A DNA stretch of 64,000 nt. Source: Apoderus coryli (lineage: Eukaryota; Arthropoda; Insecta; Coleoptera; Attelabidae). Positions 1 through 9,905 of the stretch are shown one piece after another. Position 1 is the stretch's first letter. Each line of letters opens with the position of its first letter. The stretch covers positions 23,663,135-23,727,134 of the forward strand of contig OU452202.1 in NCBI GenBank assembly GCA_911728435.2, read 5' to 3'. The notes beneath the pieces were generated by a model, which was given only the letters and a program-made list of their open reading frames with translations, was not told where the DNA came from and made no database searches. Position numbers and translations under genes: made by a program.

Positions 1-1540
1 TGCTATTATTTGAATAAAATAAATGGAAACTAGGCCTAGAAGTTCTGAAATATAAAATATGTACGTATAAATAGTGCCTTTGTAACCATTTTGGAATTAG
101 CGGGTGTTATATACATTCAGAAAGAATACTAATGTTATAGCTCAATCCGAATGAACCCCAATATGCTATTCAAAGTCCAAAAACAAATTAAAATATTTAA
201 TTTAACTTTATACAATTTAGAAAACACTTCTTTACTCACTAGAACGATTCTGCTCTTCAAGTCCTTTTGCCTTTCGAGAATTGCCTCATAAAAGTTACAT
301 AGTAGATAATACAAAATGAAAATAAGCCAATCAGAAAAAATGTTTAGAAAAAATAAGAACCCTATGTCAACAAATCTATGGGAATATTTCGTGTTATCGT
401 AAATATATATATTAGAAAAACTTGTCAGATATTGGAAATTCTCAATTTATTAAATTTAGATAAATGACAAAAAGGTCATAAAATTATTACTTTTACACTT
501 ACATATCGAGAGCTATTCGTCGAGGGCAACACTTTATTCCTTATATGACAAGCTTCGCCTTATACAGGCATCATCACACTTCTACAAAAAATTATTAAAT
601 AATCATTAGTCATAGTTGGAAGCATTATAACAGTTCTGAACGACCTGTATAAAAATATAATTAAGCGGTGTAAATATTTCGGTTATATATGTTGTTATAT
701 ATATATATTATATGTATATAATATAAAGATGTGGTTTTAACTGTAAATCGAAATTACGATGTCGAAAAAAAATCTTTCCAAACCACTATTGATGAGAGTT
801 GATTTAATTAATCGTTTCTAATTGAAAATTTCATCATAACCAATTCAACGATTAAAAGTTCAATTCACATTCTATGCTAAATACTACTAATATAAATAAT
901 TTGGTGAGGTCTGTTAGTTTAAATGTTGCTGTCCAATCTGCTTAAATTTTGGTAGATTATTATGTTATGCTCTATTATCTACATGTGTGCAATATTTTAA
1001 GCTTGCGATAAGTCAATAAAAAGTTCCTTGACAGAAAAGTTCAACGTTTCTTCTATGCTACAGTATCTATGGACAGTGGATCTGCACCAATCTTCGGTAC
1101 GCATAATATATTGATGGCAAATAAATGTCTTAGACCTAGTGTTGCTTTCTGATGAGCTTAAATGCAACTTGCAAATTTGTTATTAACAAGAATTTTCATT
1201 TCTCAATTTTAATCTCGATTTTAATTCAATTATAGTACCGAGTGGAACTTATTTAGGAATAGAATAAAAACTGGGACTAATTTTATATTGTTGTTTGATG
1301 TTTTAGTAAAACAAAATCAATTACAAAAGTAAATTTTTTTGATTTTTTCAAATCAATAAATCATAGGTCTCAGTATAAACAGTTAATACCTATTTTATAT
1401 TTATAATTTTTGTCAGACACTTACATACAACATTGCGTTTTGTTGCATAACAAAAGACACTTTTTTTAACTGATACACACAAAAAATTAGGAAATTCCAT
1501 TTTGTCCTTTCAAATCTGAATCCATATTGAACTAAAACTT
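1..1540. other. AT-rich intergenic stretch
   Basis: No coding region is supported here. The only structured item I see is a degenerate hammerhead-like motif on the minus strand near 545-580, listed separately. The rest is AT-rich sequence with short TA-repeat runs near 690-725. Confidence 0.5.
545..580 (-). ncRNA. degenerate hammerhead-like motif
   Basis: Read on the minus strand, the segment carries GUGAUGA, one extra U, a 4-bp stem II (GCCU/AGGC) with a short loop, then GAAGC and a GUC triplet. The first core C has become G and GAAAC has become GAAGC, and no convincing stem I is visible. It resembles the better motifs in this window but is probably an inactive relic. Confidence 0.3.
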
Positions 1541-2300
1541 TTGTATGCTTATGCTGACGATCTTAAGATCTTCCAGCCCATTAATTCCCCGAATGACTGC
1601 GATGATCTGCAAAGTAATTTGAACACTCTGTGTACCTGGTGCACGTACAATCGTTTAGAGCTTAATTTTGATTGTCAATTGAACAATGAGTCCTTGGAAA
1701 GGCTCAGCGAAATTAAAGATTTGGGTGTTGTCTTCGACAGTGAATTTATCCAGCAGACCGTCAGTGTAGTATTGAGCACAAATAGAATCTTGGGTTTCAT
1801 TATTAGGAATTGTCGGCAATTTAACGATGTTTTCACGGCTAAGCTTTTGTTAGATCTAAACTGGAATTTGCCGCGATTATATGGAACCCAATATATAATA
1901 CTCATATTACATCCTTAGAGTCTGTTCAGCGCCGTTTCCTTAAATACCTAGCCTGTAATGCAATGTTTATCCTCCACGGGGAGTAGATCATGCGTCTTTG
2001 CTCTTGCGTTTTAGTGAACCTTCTCTCTTGACCAGAAGAAACATTCATGCAGTCAAGTTTTTATACAAATTATTGCACTGCGCCGTTGATTGCCCATATC
2101 TATTGGGATGTATTAGATTCCCCGTTCCGCGATTAGATGCTCGACATCGCGTGCCGTTCACTGCGGGCCCAGCCAGGACTAATATTTTGTTACAAAGTCC
2201 TGTTTACTTTATGTGTGACATTTTCAATCGGTGTTGTCGTAATTTTGATATTCATCGCTCAACTTTGTCAGCTATTACTGATAGTTTAATTAATGGATAG
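1541..2300 (+). pseudogene. non-LTR retrotransposon RT relic (CR1/Jockey type)
   Basis: The 3' part of a non-LTR retrotransposon ORF2. The first open piece (1541-1918) begins at the RT catalytic box, seen as YADDLKIF, followed by the downstream blocks WCTYNRLELNF and KDLGVVFDSEF. After a frame change near 1918 the C-terminal region resumes (1998-2300) with the PARTNILLQSPVYFMC block that recurs in the related copies at 15.6-16.3, 33.7 and 46.4-48.0 kb. Fingers and the first half of the palm are missing, so the copy is 5' truncated, and the frameshift makes it inactive. A CR1/Jockey-group assignment is inferred from these motifs; the exact family is not determined. Confidence 0.8.
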
Positions 2301-3395
2301 TGATTATTATTTAATATTGAACTGATATTGATTGCATTTATTTTTGTAGTATTTAATGTCAATAGTTAGACTGTCGTGTTTATTTATTTTAAGAATTGAA
2401 AGTATACTTGGACAGAGTGAGTTAATTTTTGATTATTTTCGACATTCCGAAATATTTAATCAGTTTTTTTATTGTTTTGTAACGTATGTATTTGGTTGTT
2501 TTTTTTGTATTTATTGGTTTGATATTATGCTGTAAATTTGAGGCATTTTTGTGACAAATAGGATCGGAAAAATATTTTTCTGATCTCGAGATTCTTATTA
2601 CATTTTTGATGATTTTATCTGTTACGCAGTTTGGACTTTGGAGTTTAAGCCTAAAACAGAAGGCGTACAATTTATTTTATATTACGTAAAAAATATCTAA
2701 CGTCTAATTCGTTTGTTGGTGCAATTCTACCATTTCTCATCCAACTGCAGGGTGCAAAAACTTTTTGTCATCTCGTTCTGTTCACACGCGGGTTCAACGA
2801 ACGTTTTAAGTGGCGAATCCGAAACCGCAACTATTACATTTGCCAATTTTGTATGTCAAAAGTCAGGCCTCATAAATCGCTATACGCCTTATATATATTT
2901 ATATATATTTTGTTGCTGTTTATAAGTATTCATATATCGTTTTTTTTTCTGGTTGTCGCATTTTATGTTTTAAAAAAGCAGTACAAACTACACCAGAGTT
3001 TTTTGAACCGACTCAGTCCTGGACAAATTTTGTAGAATAAAAATTGTAGGTCCCTACATGACGTGCGTGAGGTTAGTTTTTACAAAAAGTTTAGCTTTTT
3101 TTAGTTTGTGTCGACGTTGCTAAAAACCTATTTATACTAGTTTCAGTTTCTTTATGAAATTAAATACTGACATTATTTCGTAGGCGATTTCTTAAGTAGT
3201 CACAATCTAGGTTTTAAAGCTATATTTTGTAGTGCTTTTCCAAAACTTATTTCCAGATATCGCTCATTCTCTTGAAATCCGAAGAAACAAGACTAAAGCC
3301 ACGTTTTTGTGCTACGCAATTAACAAAAATCATAAAAACAAACAATTTTTGAAGTTATTTTCACATTCAAATTTATTTTTCATCAAAAGCGTTCT
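2301..3395. other. no recognised gene
   Basis: AT-rich sequence after the RT relic, possibly including its 3' untranslated region. Short open frames exist but show no recognisable domain or codon signal. Confidence 0.4.
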
Positions 3396-3602
3396 ATGGA
3401 TGTACCCTGTACATTTTTCATATTGTGTTTTCATTATTATTATTATTATTATCAGAATTACTCAGTGACAGATGTAATGTTGACATACAAAAATATACAA
3501 TTTTGGCGCAGTTGGTTAAATGGTATCATTATCTCTATTGGTTCAATAGCAGAATTTGATGTTGGTATTGAGTCGTGTAAAGACTCAATACATCAGAATG
3601 TT

Positions 3603-4045
3603 TACGAACCCATTTGGCTAACATTTTTCTCAAAAAAGCGAACACTGAGTTTTCTAATGAATCTGTTATAAATTTTACCGAAGGGGATTTGGTTTTTTTT
3701 TTTTAATTTTGGGATGCTGATAAATGGGTTAAAGGTATTACTGCTAAATTGAGTTCATTATTATATGAGATTAGGAGCCAAGATGGCAGAATCATGAGGC
3801 GCCATTTTGAACATATTAGATCTCGAATAACTGAGGATAATCATCTTCCTACCACTGGCTCCTCATTAAATTTTCGAATATTACGTCGATATCAAATTGA
3901 TGAAGATAATTCAAATACAATAACAAACACAAATACCGACCTTTTAAATAATGACGTAAATGATTCCGAAGATTTGGAATTGCAGAAGACAATGAGCTCA
4001 AGTTCCATGGGTGTACTCTGTACATTTTTCATATTGTGTTTTCAG
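3603..4045 (+). pseudogene. Gypsy integrase C-terminal fragment
   Basis: In one frame the sequence reads ...ESVINFTEGDLVFF, is broken by a frameshift in a T-run near 3690-3705, and resumes as DKWVKGITAKLSSLLYEI and SQDGRIMRRHFEHIRSR. The layout 'GD-V, W-G, YEI, DG--RH--H-RSR' is the typical C-terminal integrase region of Gypsy/Ty3 elements. The frame then continues through an N- and D-rich tail into the start of the right LTR, as expected for the end of pol. Protease, RT, RNase H and the integrase catalytic core are absent. Confidence 0.65.
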
Positions 4046-5010
4046 TAATAATACCCCTAGGGTCTTGATAATACCGAGATAATTTTGTCATAGAAAATGC
4101 CCAAAGCGTGTTGCTTTATAATAGCCCAAGGCCGCAGATATCAAAAATTTGATTGTCAATCTGACGTTTAATAATTTTCCATACAAAATCTATTAGTTTT
4201 AATCAAACAAATATTCATTTTTATTTAAAACTACAGTTGTGAAAAGTACAATTGGTAAATGTTAAATTGGAAGAAGAGTTTGCTGAAGTTGACGGATTGT
4301 TAATTTCCACTGTTGAAGAAATTCCTCGCATGGTGTTGATTATTTCACCATGGCGTTCTTGGTTAATATTCAAGTACGGTTTACTTGAATTAGAGCTGCT
4401 ATGTCCTGTTATTTTTATTAATTGCTGTTCAGGAATTTCCTTATTTACCAAATGGCTAACTGCAGTTGATCTGTTCGAATGATTCCAGAGTCCAAACCAA
4501 TAGCTTGCGCAGATGATTTGGTCCACATATTAATTGTGTTCTTGCCTACCGGTATATTGTCAAACCATGTGTTACTTTCGGGTTTCCAGAAACGATTTGG
4601 TCTCAAGAATAGGCGACTGGAAGTAATATTTTTCCGCGTTTTGGACAATAATTTATGGAATAACCGAACAGGGCATGCAGTTTCGTTTGCAATATTTGGA
4701 ACAAGCCACTTACTATTTGTACAACTTTTCGATCCTCCTTGGCATGTTTTACTGAATATTGGATTGTATTCAATTCTGTTGGTTGGCGTTCCATCATTAT
4801 TTTTCTCAATCGTGAAATAATCTATAAGGCAATCAGCTGGTTCACCACCTCGCCAAGCTAACTCAACAGCTACAATATGGAAAAAAAAATTGTGTAAACC
4901 TTCTGGTATACATTCATCCCAAAATCCAATGATTCTAGCCAAATCACTTAAACTCAAATTTGATGAACTGCATTTTCGTTTGTTTGGATCCTGTTGTAGT
5001 AAAAAATTAT
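4046..5010 (-). mobile_element. Crypton-like element relic inserted in an LTR
   Basis: The segment between the two halves of the right Gypsy LTR carries a tyrosine-recombinase ORF in the opposite orientation (see next entry). Cryptons move by tyrosine-recombinase chemistry and lack terminal inverted repeats; none are seen here. The borders are inferred from where the LTR similarity stops and restarts, so they are good only to about ten bases. Confidence 0.55.
4221..4957 (-). pseudogene. Crypton tyrosine recombinase (frameshifted)
   Basis: Minus-strand ORF of 170 codons (4957-4445) plus a second frame (4526-4221). The first frame holds ELAWRGGEPADCL, with the first catalytic Arg, then SKTCQGG and WFDNIPVGKNTINMW. 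The second frame, entered after a frameshift near 4480-4500, holds NHSNRSTAVSHL (His-x-x-Arg box), KITGHSS (catalytic His region), a downstream KPYLNI whose Tyr is the candidate nucleophile, and the end motif NCTFHNCSF. This is the Crypton / DUF3504-type tyrosine recombinase layout. Arg, His-x-x-Arg, His and Tyr can all be found, but the frameshift and the missing N-terminal half make it a pseudogene. Neither a KIAA1958/ZMYM-type host gene nor a transposon can be excluded, but insertion into an LTR favours a transposon. Confidence 0.7.
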
Positions 5011-5069
5011 CATTATTATTTATCAGAATTATTCAGTGACATCTGTATAATGTTGACATACAAAAACTT

Positions 5070-5815
5070 TTAATAACATGAATTTGAAATAAAGTTATTT
5101 AGTAAAGCAGCAAGTAAACAACAAAAAGCATCTCTTTCTCTTAATAAATTACACCTATAATAACACGCAGCCCATCTTTATTATTATTATATGATTGTTG
5201 TTCCTGTCCCGAAAAATTGTGGACGAGTCAGTGAACTTTGTCGACACCACAACACATACATAGGTATACGTACACAGGTTAGTAGGTTAGTTGTATTCAG
5301 AACGTTCAAAAAAAATATGTTGCTGCAACAATAATATAGGTATGTCCGTACCTACACCATCATTTTAAACAGTCGTTGTTGTCGGGCCTTAACTAATCAC
5401 GATATACGCCTCGCAATGCTGCAGGAATTGAATAAGGGGTACCTCTATAACGCAATGAAATTTACAGGATGAATAAATAAAATACATTTATGCTAGATAT
5501 CAGGTACGAGGGGTACCTTTTATATTTTTACAAACGACACCTAGATGGAGCACTATATTCATACATTTTGACATTTGAAGACTGGAAATTTCAAACGTGC
5601 TAAGTGCCAAAAATAAAAACTTGAGATATTTAATAATAATAAATCGCACTACAAAAAATAGAACATATATTTCGAGTACATAACTTAAATCAAAACTTCA
5701 CAAAAATCGATATTGGAATTGGAAGCGGCCTAAGTGTGTACCAACATGTTTTGGAAATGGGCTTGTTTAACAAAACAAGACTTAAATTCCGAGAGTTTGT
5801 CAACCACTATACTTT
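5070..5815. other. no recognised gene
   Basis: Intergenic sequence. Two short GGGGTACC-containing segments (about 5437 and 5509) are the only repeated words noticed. No coding signal is supported. Confidence 0.4.
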
Positions 5816-5816
5816 C

Positions 5817-5856
5817 ACCAGACGACCGTTTCGTCGATCCACGACTCATCAGTGGT
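5817..5856 (-). ncRNA. canonical type I hammerhead ribozyme motif
   Basis: Minus strand, 5' to 3': stem I ACCA, core CUGAUGA, stem II GUCG with loop UGGAU and CGAC, core GAAA, C, loop GGUC, GUC, stem I UGGU. Every conserved core position of the hammerhead is present: CUGANGA, GAAA, the A15.1-U16.1 pair and the GUC cleavage triplet (cleavage predicted after position 5821). Stem III is minimal (2 bp, 4-nt loop), as in the hammerheads of Penelope-like elements and retrozymes. Stem I can be extended across an internal loop by AACC (near 5865) pairing with GGUU (near 5803). No neighbouring ORF explains it. Activity is inferred, not shown. Confidence 0.75.
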
Positions 5857-6560
5857 CATCCGGTTTCTAATGTAGGCGGGCCCGCTTAAGGTAGTATCGG
5901 CGCGTCTGAGTTGGTAGTTGTGCTTTATGGGGTCAGTGACCTCCCAGGCAGTCGATATAGTGAACTGTTGTTCGCTCGGCGTAATACCAATGAAAACTAG
6001 ATGTCGCCAAACACATTCTTTAACATGTTTTGCTATCTTGGAAGCAGTTAGAGCTACAAGGTCGGTTAAAGTTTTAGAGAATTTTATTACAAATCTGCTG
6101 TAAGATTTGCGTAATCTTTTGTGATATTTGAGATGATGAGGGAAAACCGAAATGCTGCATTTTGAATTTTTGCGTGAGGCTTGTAAACGACTGGTAGTAT
6201 GGTTTTATGGTTAATAATATTAGTAGGGCACTTTTATTAGAAGACTTTAATGGAGGTAAAAATAATTTATAGCTTCATAATATGTTTTCAAGATATTTAC
6301 ATAAACTTTGCATTTTTAAAAATACCAAAAAACAAGAAGGCATCCATAAAAAAAATACGGTTGGATGTGGCACTTAGGACGTTTTATAAAATGTTGCCAA
6401 TGGAACAAAGCTCATTTTTAATGGAAAAAACAAATTTTAATAAAATTTGCACTTAGCACGTTTGAAATTTCTAGTCTTCATTTGTAAATGCCGAATGCGT
6501 GATAGCTTAGAAGATATTCAAATAAGTTATAGGTATATATAATAAACTAATATTTAGGAA
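5857..6560. other. no recognised gene
   Basis: Intergenic sequence with short open frames and no recognisable product. A short segment near 5997 (CTAGATGTCGCCA) recurs in the hairpin at 21.8 kb. Confidence 0.4.
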
Positions 6561-6563
6561 AAT

Positions 6564-6632
6564 CAGTGACAGAAGTGGGATTTGATCCCACATCTCCCGA
6601 TTGCTGGACCGGTGTTTTACCAATTAAAGCAC
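6564..6632 (-). repeat. tRNA-like segment (SINE head or tRNA pseudogene), copy 1
   Basis: Read on the minus strand, it has a box-A-like region (CTTTAATTGGTAAAACACC) and a box-B region within a perfect 5-bp T-arm (GTGGG, 7-nt loop GATCAAAT-like, CCCAC). The acceptor stem does not pair cleanly, so this is not a functional tRNA. A close copy lies at 7085-7160. Flanks are not shared, so a full SINE body is not shown. Confidence 0.45.
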
Positions 6633-6640
6633 ATATTATC

Positions 6641-7082
6641 TGGAACATTTGATTCTTCTTTGACTTTAAGACCACTGTCTTCTTAAAGGTTTAAGGCAAA
6701 AAAAAATATTTATTTCTTAGTCATAAGCAAAAAAAAAAACAAATAGAAAATCCTAAAAAAGTGAACTAAGCATTTACATGCATCTACCTAAATAGTATAT
6801 TCATCCAGGATGACGTGGCCTTCTACGTAAAGAATCCATAAAAACAACCTGGGGGACCACGTCAGTCATATATGAATAACATCGACTAAATGGTAACGAC
6901 TGCTAAAAACAAAAAAAAAACATACTAAAACAAATATTTTAACCACTTTTAACATAAACTATGAAAAAAACACACGTGGTCCCGTGGCGTATTTGTGCAT
7001 ATTACACGTGGCACGCAATGTGTTAAAAATGTACCAATTTCGTTACTTTACTGTATAATATAACATTTACAAATTAAAAAAA
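6641..7082. other. no gene; cluster of CACGTG/ACGTGG words
   Basis: Between the two tRNA-like segments several ACGTGG/CCACGT words occur (about 6815, 6856, 6974, 7004), including two CACGTG-type E-boxes. Two of them form a short inverted repeat (6814-6862). No ORF is supported and regulatory meaning is unknown. Confidence 0.3.
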
Positions 7083-7084
7083 TT

Positions 7085-7160
7085 CAGTGACGCAAGTGGG
7101 AATTGATCCCACAACTCCTGATTGCCGGACCGGTGTTTTACCAATTAGAGCACCGTGCGG
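7085..7160 (-). repeat. tRNA-like segment, copy 2
   Basis: The same tRNA-derived unit as 6564-6632, slightly longer. The T-arm GTGGG/CCCAC encloses a 7-nt loop, and a box-A-like GCTCTAATTGGTAA is bracketed by a GGTG/CACC stem. Both copies are on the minus strand and about 520 bp apart. A tRNA-derived SINE head or duplicated tRNA pseudogene is the likely origin. Confidence 0.45.
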
Positions 7161-7913
7161 CATATATTATATTATGAAACTTCTTTAATTCGTACTTGCC
7201 TTGCTTCCTATATGCAATGCTACTTCTCGATCTTTAATTCCAAGACTTCACACTGCCATAATGCTCAAAATAGTTCGATATTAATATAAATAAAGCCTCC
7301 CGCCAGAAAATTCTAGTGTTGCCAATAGGATAATGTAATGGAGTGGTTTGTGGCCTGCATTAGATGTCGTTTAGTACCAACGTATCGATCAATACAATTT
7401 GTTAAGTACACCCTATATTGAACGGGTGTTAGGAACACAAAAGTAATATGAATACAACAAAACACGTAGGTATATGGCGCCTTTGGCTAGACAATTTAAA
7501 CACATTTTTGAAATAATTATAATTTATATTATATGGAAACAAGCTTACGGTCGCGCGCACCTACAAACGGCAAATTTGATTGCATCTTACTTTAGGGTTT
7601 GTTTGTTATATTTGTATGGAGCTACACCTTAATAGGTTGCGAAAGCAACTACTGAAAATATTTTCCTCAAATAAATGGATAAATAAGCATGCCATTCGTG
7701 GGTATATCTTAAATGGCATGGTAATTGCACAATCTTAAAACAATATTCTGCATTGTATTTAAAACGCTATTCTTCCTCAAGCTATGATAAAAGATAAGAC
7801 AATGTTGTTTATGAAAATCATAATATAAAAGAAATTCTTCTTTGCAATCTAAGGAGCTAGCTGGAACGGCTTGAAAAATCCAAGTTAGGGTCTTGATCTG
7901 ATGACTGTACATA
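7161..7913. other. no recognised gene; probable 3' UTR of the next retroelement
   Basis: No coding signal. The part adjoining 7914 is likely the 3' untranslated tail of the minus-strand retrotransposon relic that follows, because its ORF ends at 7914. Confidence 0.35.
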
Positions 7914-8545
7914 TCAGATGGCCACATTTTGCAGGAACCGAGACAATTGAGCGCAGAAAGATCTTACAGGATCATTGAAACAGTTAATTTCTTGACTAAA
8001 TTCTTCTATGTTACATGTTTGGCATGCTCGAAGTAGTGGTGCTTTGGATTCATAATTAGTACGAAAAACAGGAACGTGAAATAGTCTGCTACTCCTGGCA
8101 GAGGGGCGCGGTATGTTAAAATTCAACGATTGGAGTAGGTTTGAACAGTCCACCAAGCTATTTATAATCTTAAACAGAAAGAGTTGTCCGGCATACACTC
8201 TGCGAGCAGCCAGCGAAACCATTTGAAAGCTATGGAGCAGTGCTCTATGATCGAATCCTCTACATGGGAATCTACCGTCAATTTTAAACGCTAAATATTT
8301 AAGGAATTTGCGCTGTATGTATTCAATGTGTCCTGCATGAGATTGGTAAATGGGAGACCATATTATAGATGCGTACTCAAGCTTAGATCTTACCAGAGCA
8401 CAATACAAATTAGTTATACATTCAATATCACTAAAATCTTTGGTAACACGAAACAAAAAGCCACTACGCATAGTGCATCTTGGGTAATACTTTGAATATG
8501 ATAATTAAATGACAATTCAGTGTCGACGTAAACTCCAAGATCCCT

Positions 8546-8743
8546 AAACTGACAATCGTTTTACCACTTCACCAAAACACTTCTTTTAAATCTCGACGCG
8601 CGAAACTGAGTTTTAATTCTCTCCTGAGGATGCTAACATTGTTAGCGAAACGCGCGTCGAGATTTAAAAGAAGTGTTTTGGTGAAGTGGTAAAACGATTG
8701 TCAGTTTAGTGTTCTACGCCAAAGGTTCTACTCATCAATTATA
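8546..8743. mobile_element. 198-bp foldback element with 12-bp target duplication
   Basis: A near-perfect inverted repeat (left arm 8547-8602, right arm 8651-8706, about 56 bp each) flanks a 48-nt centre, with a further 37 nt on the right. The insert is bounded by the direct repeat TCCAAGATCCCT at 8534-8545 and 8744-8755, which is a 12-bp target-site duplication: removing the insert and one copy restores the RT DLGV coding region. The centre plus the start of the right arm forms a hammerhead-like fold. A related segment without the left arm occurs at 28541-28635 on the minus strand. The arrangement fits a non-autonomous Penelope-like or other ribozyme-bearing retroelement. Confidence 0.8.
8620..8662 (+). 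ncRNA. hammerhead-like ribozyme motif in foldback element
   Basis: Stem I UCUC, core CUGAGGA (position 7 is free in the consensus), one extra U, stem II GCUAAC/GUUAGC with loop AUU (6 bp), GAAA, C, loop GCGC, GUC, stem I GAGA. Stem I extends across an internal loop by UUUUAA (8611-8616) with UUAAAA (8664-8669). The single extra base between the core and stem II departs from the canonical motif and may lower activity. The pattern is shared with the minus-strand copy at 28571-28613. Confidence 0.6.
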
Positions 8744-9905
8744 TCCAAGATCCCTGACAACATCACAACACTCAAGCGCAGTGTCACTCAGCCGATAGCG
8801 ATAACAGTTTGCGATTTCGAAAATATGAAAAACTTACATTTATTAATATTTAAAAGCAATTTATTATAGTTACACCAATCTTCAAGCTTAGATAAGTCGC
8901 GCTGCAACAATGCGCAATCCGAAGTGTCTCAAATAACACGATACAACTTGAGATCGTCTGCAAACATCAAATGGTTGCTTGTAAGTTCCTGGGATATGTC
9001 ATTAATGAAAATTGAAAATATCAATGGTGCCAAACAGCTGCCCTGAGGCGCTCCGCTGGTGGGTGTGAAAGTTTCCGATTTATGACCAATGTATTCGACA
9101 TAGTGTTGTCGATCAGACAAGTAGGAGACAAAAAACGTTAAAAGGTCCTCATGAAAACCCAACCTCGACATTTTCCGTAAGACAAGGGAATGACCAAGCT
9201 TATAGAAAGCTTTCGAAAAATCTGTATAAATCGCGTCGATCCGCAGACCCTCCCCGAGGGTACGACATACATCCTCTAGAAAACAGGCTAGGTTGGTTAC
9301 TGTAGAGCGGCCTGGGAAAAAACCGTGCTACTGTGGATCAATCTGATGCTTAATTTGAGTAAATATTTTTCGGTGTAATGCCGCTTCAAAAACCTTCGAG
9401 AAGTTGGGCAGGAGCGAGACGGGTCTATAATTTTCAACATGATCATTCTCAGCAGATTTATGAATTGGGCAAATGCGGGAAATTTTCCAAGCTTTTGGGA
9501 ATATATTGGATCTCAGAGACCTATTAAACAGAGTCTGCAGTGGCACGGCGAAAACAGACGCACAATCTCGTAAAATGAAAGCCGGGATGTCATCTGGTCC
9601 CGAAATCATTTTGGGCTTTAATTGTTTGAGTGACATGAGAACATCATCGATGTCAAGCTGACCCACCGATATGTGGGAAAAAGAAGAATGCACCTCCTGA
9701 GGGTGGCGTTTACTATGCCTTGGGGTGTTGAGTTTTCAGCACTATCCGTACCATACATGACACCCGGGATTCTGAATTTGCGCATCTTATTCTGTACTGT
9801 GTAATATTCACCTTGAAGTCCAAAAGAATTTATGAGGCTTTGAAAAGATGACCATTTCCTTAATTTTTGTGAAAAACAAGTGATTTTCTTACCAACAAAT
9901 GTCAA

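Larger units (their letters stand above)
3399..5066 (+). mobile_element. collapsed Gypsy-like LTR retrotransposon with split 3' LTR
   Basis: A direct repeat marks the LTRs. The block at about 3399-3500 (starting TGTACCCTGTACATTTTTC) recurs at 4011-4045, and its second half (TCAGTGACA.CTGTAATGTTGACATAC-like) recurs at about 5030-5060. Just after the left copy is TTGGCGCAGTTGG (about 3513), which fits a primer-binding site next to a 5' LTR. Only about 500 bp of internal sequence remains, encoding the integrase C-terminus. The right LTR copy is interrupted between 4045 and about 5015 by a Crypton relic. LTR ends and target duplication could not be fixed exactly. Confidence 0.6.
7914..9905 (-). 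pseudogene. non-LTR retrotransposon RT relic, nearly full RT domain
   Basis: The longest RT relic in the window, reading from about 9905 down to 7914. A pre-RT segment with the PGVMYG motif (9905-9618) is followed by fingers with SGPDDIPAFILRDCA and ENYRPVSLLPN (9693-9328). Next come an FSKAF block, then SGAPQGSCLAPLIFSIFIND and the catalytic FADDLKLY (9171-8929). The C-terminal block LVRSKLEYASIIWSP extends to the final stop (8471-7914). Several stops and frameshifts break it. A 198-bp foldback element interrupts the region coding for the conserved DLGV box at 8546-8743. CR1/Jockey-group affinity is inferred from these motifs. The N-terminal endonuclease is not seen. Confidence 0.85.

Noticed and set aside
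4252..4820. Plus-strand open frames at 4252-4482 and 4479-4820
   Set aside because: They lie antisense to the Crypton recombinase, whose motifs are on the minus strand; no domain is visible in the plus frames.
9473..9661. Plus-strand 62-codon frame
   Set aside because: Antisense shadow of the RT relic at 7.9-9.9 kb.
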